Origin: an uncultured Mordavella sp.
Lineage (GTDB): Bacteria > Bacillota > Clostridia > Lachnospirales > Lachnospiraceae
NCBI GenBank assembly: GCA_902406105.1
Contig: CABPCP010000001.1
Coordinates: 1 to 64,000 of the forward strand
Reading direction: 5' to 3'
Length of the DNA: 64,000 nucleotides
The notes beneath the pieces were generated by a model. That model was not told where the DNA came from. It was given only the letters and a program-made list of their open reading frames with translations, and did no database searches. The stretch's first letter is position 1. Each line of letters begins with the position of its first letter. Of the stretch, positions 61,533 to 64,000 are shown piece by piece. Both the position numbers and the translations under genes were made by a program.

Positions 61533-62350
61533 GGAGAGCGGCCGAAAAGTTTGCGGTAAGCTCGGAAGAAGGTGGAGTAGTCCCGGTAACCGCATTGGAA
61601 GCAGGCCTGAGCGGGCGGCATGCCGGACAGGATCAATTCTTTGGCCAGCAGAAGCCGTTTTTGGGAGATATAACTTCCCATGGTGTATCCCGTTTCTTGC
61701 TTGAAAAGCCGCATCATATGATATTTGCTGATATAGAATGTCTCCGCGATCTGGCCGATGCTAAGATCTTCTGACAGATTGTCGTTGATATACTGAAGAA
61801 TGGCGCTGACTTTAGAGCCATTCTTTTCTTTATCCAGGAATTCCAGCCGGTTTCTTCTGGCGGCCCGGTTTAAATGAACCAGGAATTCCAGAAATAAAAG
61901 CTGGCGGTAAAGGCCGCAGGCATACCCTTCGTCAGAAAAAGAACGCTCCAGCCGGGTAATAGCGTGAAAGAGAGAACTTTTCTCCAGAGAAGGAATACGC
62001 AGTACATTGGAACCTTCCTGGTAAGCCTTCTGGAAACAGAAGCTCAGATCGTAGTCGGCAGTTTTGTAAGCCTCGATAAAGGAAGGAGAGATATAGACGA
62101 TGATCCGCTCGTAGGGAGCTTGATCGTCCACAGTGAGACGATGCAGATCATTATGTTTGACAAGGACAATGTCGTAGGGTTTCAGTTCGTAAGAACGGCC
62201 CTCCACCACATAGGTTACCCGTCCTTTGACAAAGATGGTGATCTTGTCGAAATCATGATAGTGGTATTCGATTTCCCGTGTTTCCTGGTCTGTCAGATGG
62301 AACAGACGGAATTGACCGTCCAGATATCCCTTTTTCTCATAACGTTCCAT
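61508..62350 (-). CDS. AraC-family transcriptional regulator
   Basis: This 280-residue regulator has an N-terminal cupin sensor domain (about 10-150; HYHDFDKITIFVKGRVTYVV) and a C-terminal pair of AraC helix-turn-helix motifs (LSIGQIAETFYISKYHMMRL, then CGYRDYSTFFRAYRKLFG). GGAGG precedes the ATG at 62350. It is divergent from dapF, with a 190-bp gap. Ligand and targets are unknown. Confidence 0.92.
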   Translation of the reverse strand: MERYEKKGYLDGQFRLFHLTDQETREIEYHYHDFDKITIFVKGRVTYVVEGRSYELKPYDIVLVKHNDLHRLTVDDQAPYERIIVYISPSFIEAYKTADYDLSFCFQKAYQEGSNVLRIPSLEKSSLFHAITRLERSFSDEGYACGLYRQLLFLEFLVHLNRAARRNRLEFLDKEKNGSKVSAILQYINDNLSEDLSIGQIAETFYISKYHMMRLFKQETGYTMGSYISQKRLLLAKELILSGMPPAQACFQCGYRDYSTFFRAYRKLFGRSPQDGRTLS

Positions 62351-62543
62351 ATTGCTGTCCTCCGGCTGTGTGGAGTTATACGAATTGAAAGTCTGTAAGT
62401 TGTCTTCTATTCTAATTGAAAAGAGCAGGATTTGCAATAAAAAGGGCATGATTTGCCTTGAAAGAGTAAATCATGCCTGCTATGATGAAACTAACATGGA
62501 GTGGAGAACCGAAAGAGATTCGGGAAAAGCATGGAGGTATATC

Positions 62544-63401
62544 ATGAAGGTTGTATTGGAGCGATATCATGGTCTGGGAAATGATTATGTAGTATTTGAC
62601 CCCAACAGAAATGAGCTGGAACTTAGAGAAGAAAATGTGCGGATGATCTGCGACCGGAACGAAGGCTTAGGCGCGGACGGGATCTTAGAAGGCCCGATCC
62701 TGAAAGAAGAGGGAATGTACGTAAAGGTGTGGAACCCTGACGGCAGCGAGTCGGAGACCAGCGGAAACGGCGTCCGCATTTTCGCGAAATATTTAAAAGA
62801 TGCGGATTATGTGCAGAAAAAGCATTTTACACTTTATACAGAAAACGGACCTGTAGAAGTTACCTTCCTGAATGAGGAAGGGAGCCGCTTAAGAGTGTCC
62901 ATGGGAAAACTTTCCTTCTGGAGCGACGATATCCCGGTGACTGGAGAGCGCAGGGAAGTGATCAATGAAGACATGGTATTTGGACGGACGCTGTACCCGG
63001 TAACCTGCGTCAGCATCGGCAATCCCCACTGTGTGATCCCTATGCGGGAGGTGTCTAAGCCGCTGGTGTGCAAGATTGGCGATTACGCGGAGATTGCCAG
63101 ATATTTCCCGAATCGGATCAATACACAGATCATGAAGGTGATCGACAAAGAGAATATCGCTATCGAGATCTATGAAAGAGGCGCCGGATACACTCTGGCC
63201 TCCGGAACAGGAGCCTGCGCGGCGGCAGGCGTAGCCTACAAGCTGGGAATGACCAATAATAAAGTGATCGTCCACATGCCGGGGGGAGATCTGCAGGTAG
63301 AAGTGGAAGACGACTGGAACGTCTATATGACCGGGGATGTCTTCTATGTGGCCAAGATCACACTGAGTAATGAATTTGTAGAAAAATTAAGAAGCATATA
63401 G
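62544..63401 (+). CDS. dapF: Diaminopimelate-epimerase family protein with Cys73 replaced by Ser
   Basis: This 285-residue protein has the DapF two-lobe fold signatures: GLGNDYVVFD at about 10-19, NPDGSESETSGNGVR, and YERGAGYTLASGTGACA. DapF uses two cysteines to invert the alpha carbon of diaminopimelate. The second is present as C225, but the first is Ser73 in SGNG (normally CGNG). The protein may therefore be slow, use Ser as the base or act on another substrate. GGAGG precedes the ATG at 62544. It is followed by addB 27 bp later. Confidence 0.85.
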   Translation: MKVVLERYHGLGNDYVVFDPNRNELELREENVRMICDRNEGLGADGILEGPILKEEGMYVKVWNPDGSESETSGNGVRIFAKYLKDADYVQKKHFTLYTENGPVEVTFLNEEGSRLRVSMGKLSFWSDDIPVTGERREVINEDMVFGRTLYPVTCVSIGNPHCVIPMREVSKPLVCKIGDYAEIARYFPNRINTQIMKVIDKENIAIEIYERGAGYTLASGTGACAAAGVAYKLGMTNNKVIVHMPGGDLQVEVEDDWNVYMTGDVFYVAKITLSNEFVEKLRSI

Positions 63402-63409
63402 TATACTAA

Positions 63410-63433
63410 GGCATAGGGAGGAACACCTATGCC
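63410..63433 (+). promoter_or_regulatory. RNA hairpin masking the addB start codon
   Basis: GGCATAGG (63410-63417) and CCTATGCC (63426-63433) pair perfectly. The ribosome binding sequence GAGG lies in the 8-nt loop and the start ATG in the 3' arm, so folding could slow initiation. Confidence 0.45.
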
Positions 63434-64000
63434 TTTAAAATTTATTTTTGGACCTTCCGGGTCCGGGAAATCCTATCAGTTGTATCATCAGATCATCCAA
63501 GATTCTATGCGTCATCCGGAACGCTCGTATATTGTTTTGGTACCGGAGCAGTTTACCATGCAGACGCAGAAGGATCTTGTCTTATTACACCCCCGGAAAG
63601 GGATCATGAATATTGACGTGCTGAGCTTTGGCCGTTTGGCTTACCGGGTATTTGAGGAAACAGGCGGCAATTTGCTTCCTGTGCTGGATGATGAAGGGAA
63701 GAATCTGATTCTGCGCAAGATCGCTGGAGACTATGAAAAAGAGCTGAAGGTCCTTCGGGGAAATATGAAGAAGCTCGGGTATATCAGCGAGGTCAAGTCG
63801 GCGCTGTCTGAATTTACCCAGTATGACATTGGACAAGAGGAACTTTCCCAGGTCATGGAGGAAGCGGGAGAGGGCAGCAGGCTGTATTATAAGCTTAGAG
63901 ATATTGGGATTCTGTATCGGGGATTTTACGATTATCTGGAGAAAAAATATATTACGAAAGAAGAGCTTTTAGACGTGCTCAGCCGTCTGGTAAAACGTTC
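63429..64000 (+). CDS. addB: ATP-dependent nuclease subunit B AddB (5' part)
   Basis: The window ends inside this gene, so only about 190 N-terminal residues are present. The Walker A GPSGSGKS (residues 7-14), VLVPEQFTMQTQKDLV and IDVLSFGRLAYRVFEE are typical of AddB, the helicase-like subunit of the AddAB double-strand break repair enzyme. AGGGAGG precedes the ATG at 63429. addA is expected just beyond the window. Confidence 0.88.
   Translation, partial: MPLKFIFGPSGSGKSYQLYHQIIQDSMRHPERSYIVLVPEQFTMQTQKDLVLLHPRKGIMNIDVLSFGRLAYRVFEETGGNLLPVLDDEGKNLILRKIAGDYEKELKVLRGNMKKLGYISEVKSALSEFTQYDIGQEELSQVMEEAGEGSRLYYKLRDIGILYRGFYDYLEKKYITKEELLDVLSRLVKR

Overview
The window looks like chromosome of a Gram-positive anaerobe of the Firmicutes/Clostridia, most likely a Lachnospiraceae-type gut bacterium (inference). 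The evidence is strong AGGAGG-type ribosome binding sites, TTGACA/TATAAT promoters, rho-independent terminators, a perfect CIRCE heat-shock operator, DUF5721 and DUF4358 family proteins, and a one-piece tmRNA. Coding density is high with many overlapping or 4-base-coupled genes. I see no prophage, CRISPR array, insertion sequence or replication origin.

Region by region. 0-8 kb: a Gdx-type SMR exporter with a structured leader; murI; an autoregulated MerR regulator; a two-component system with a dedicated ABC exporter (FtsX-type permease); an alpha/beta hydrolase. 8-18 kb: an Rpn/PD-(D/E)XK protein, then a probable catabolic island: N-acyl-D-amino-acid amidohydrolase, BASS transporter, YaaA, HAD phosphatase, PucR regulator, DUF917 protein and a hydantoinase/oxoprolinase-like protein. 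18-27 kb: a lipoprotein, a small Cro/CI regulator, tRNA-Ala(GGC), an AIM24 protein, a 200-bp multi-hairpin repeat, a four-gene Gld-type ABC system, a ClC chloride transporter and a zinc-ribbon membrane protein. 27-36 kb: a PurF paralogue lacking the nucleophilic cysteine, a GNAT enzyme, an ABC/FtsX exporter with a very long coiled coil, and htpG under a perfect CIRCE. 36-40 kb: a surface-polymer O-acylation module (SGNH hydrolase with a broken frame, DUF4358, MBOAT, DHHW). 40-47 kb: pseudouridine synthase, LigA, a ClpX-type unfoldase, an S8 protease, a small coiled coil and an LspA-like peptidase. 47-52 kb: an XRE/zinc-ribbon membrane regulator, argG, a PadR regulator with paired operators coupled to an unusual HAAS-SEDS fusion, and tmRNA. 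51.77-52.05 kb: a type I toxin-antitoxin locus encoding a 27-residue BsrE/TxpA-like toxin with a convergent antisense RNA. 52-64 kb: a lipoprotein, a second two-component system, hisH-hisF, ung, a CPS-motif P1B ATPase, a TPR lipoprotein, hflX, an AraC regulator, a DapF homologue with Cys73 replaced by Ser, and the 5' part of addB.

The most notable findings are the short toxin-antitoxin locus, the HAAS-SEDS/PadR pair, the catalytic-residue substitutions in the PurF and DapF homologues, the CIRCE-htpG link, the multi-hairpin repeat and the structured leader of the guanidinium-exporter-like gene. All functional calls come from motif recognition by eye; no database search was run.
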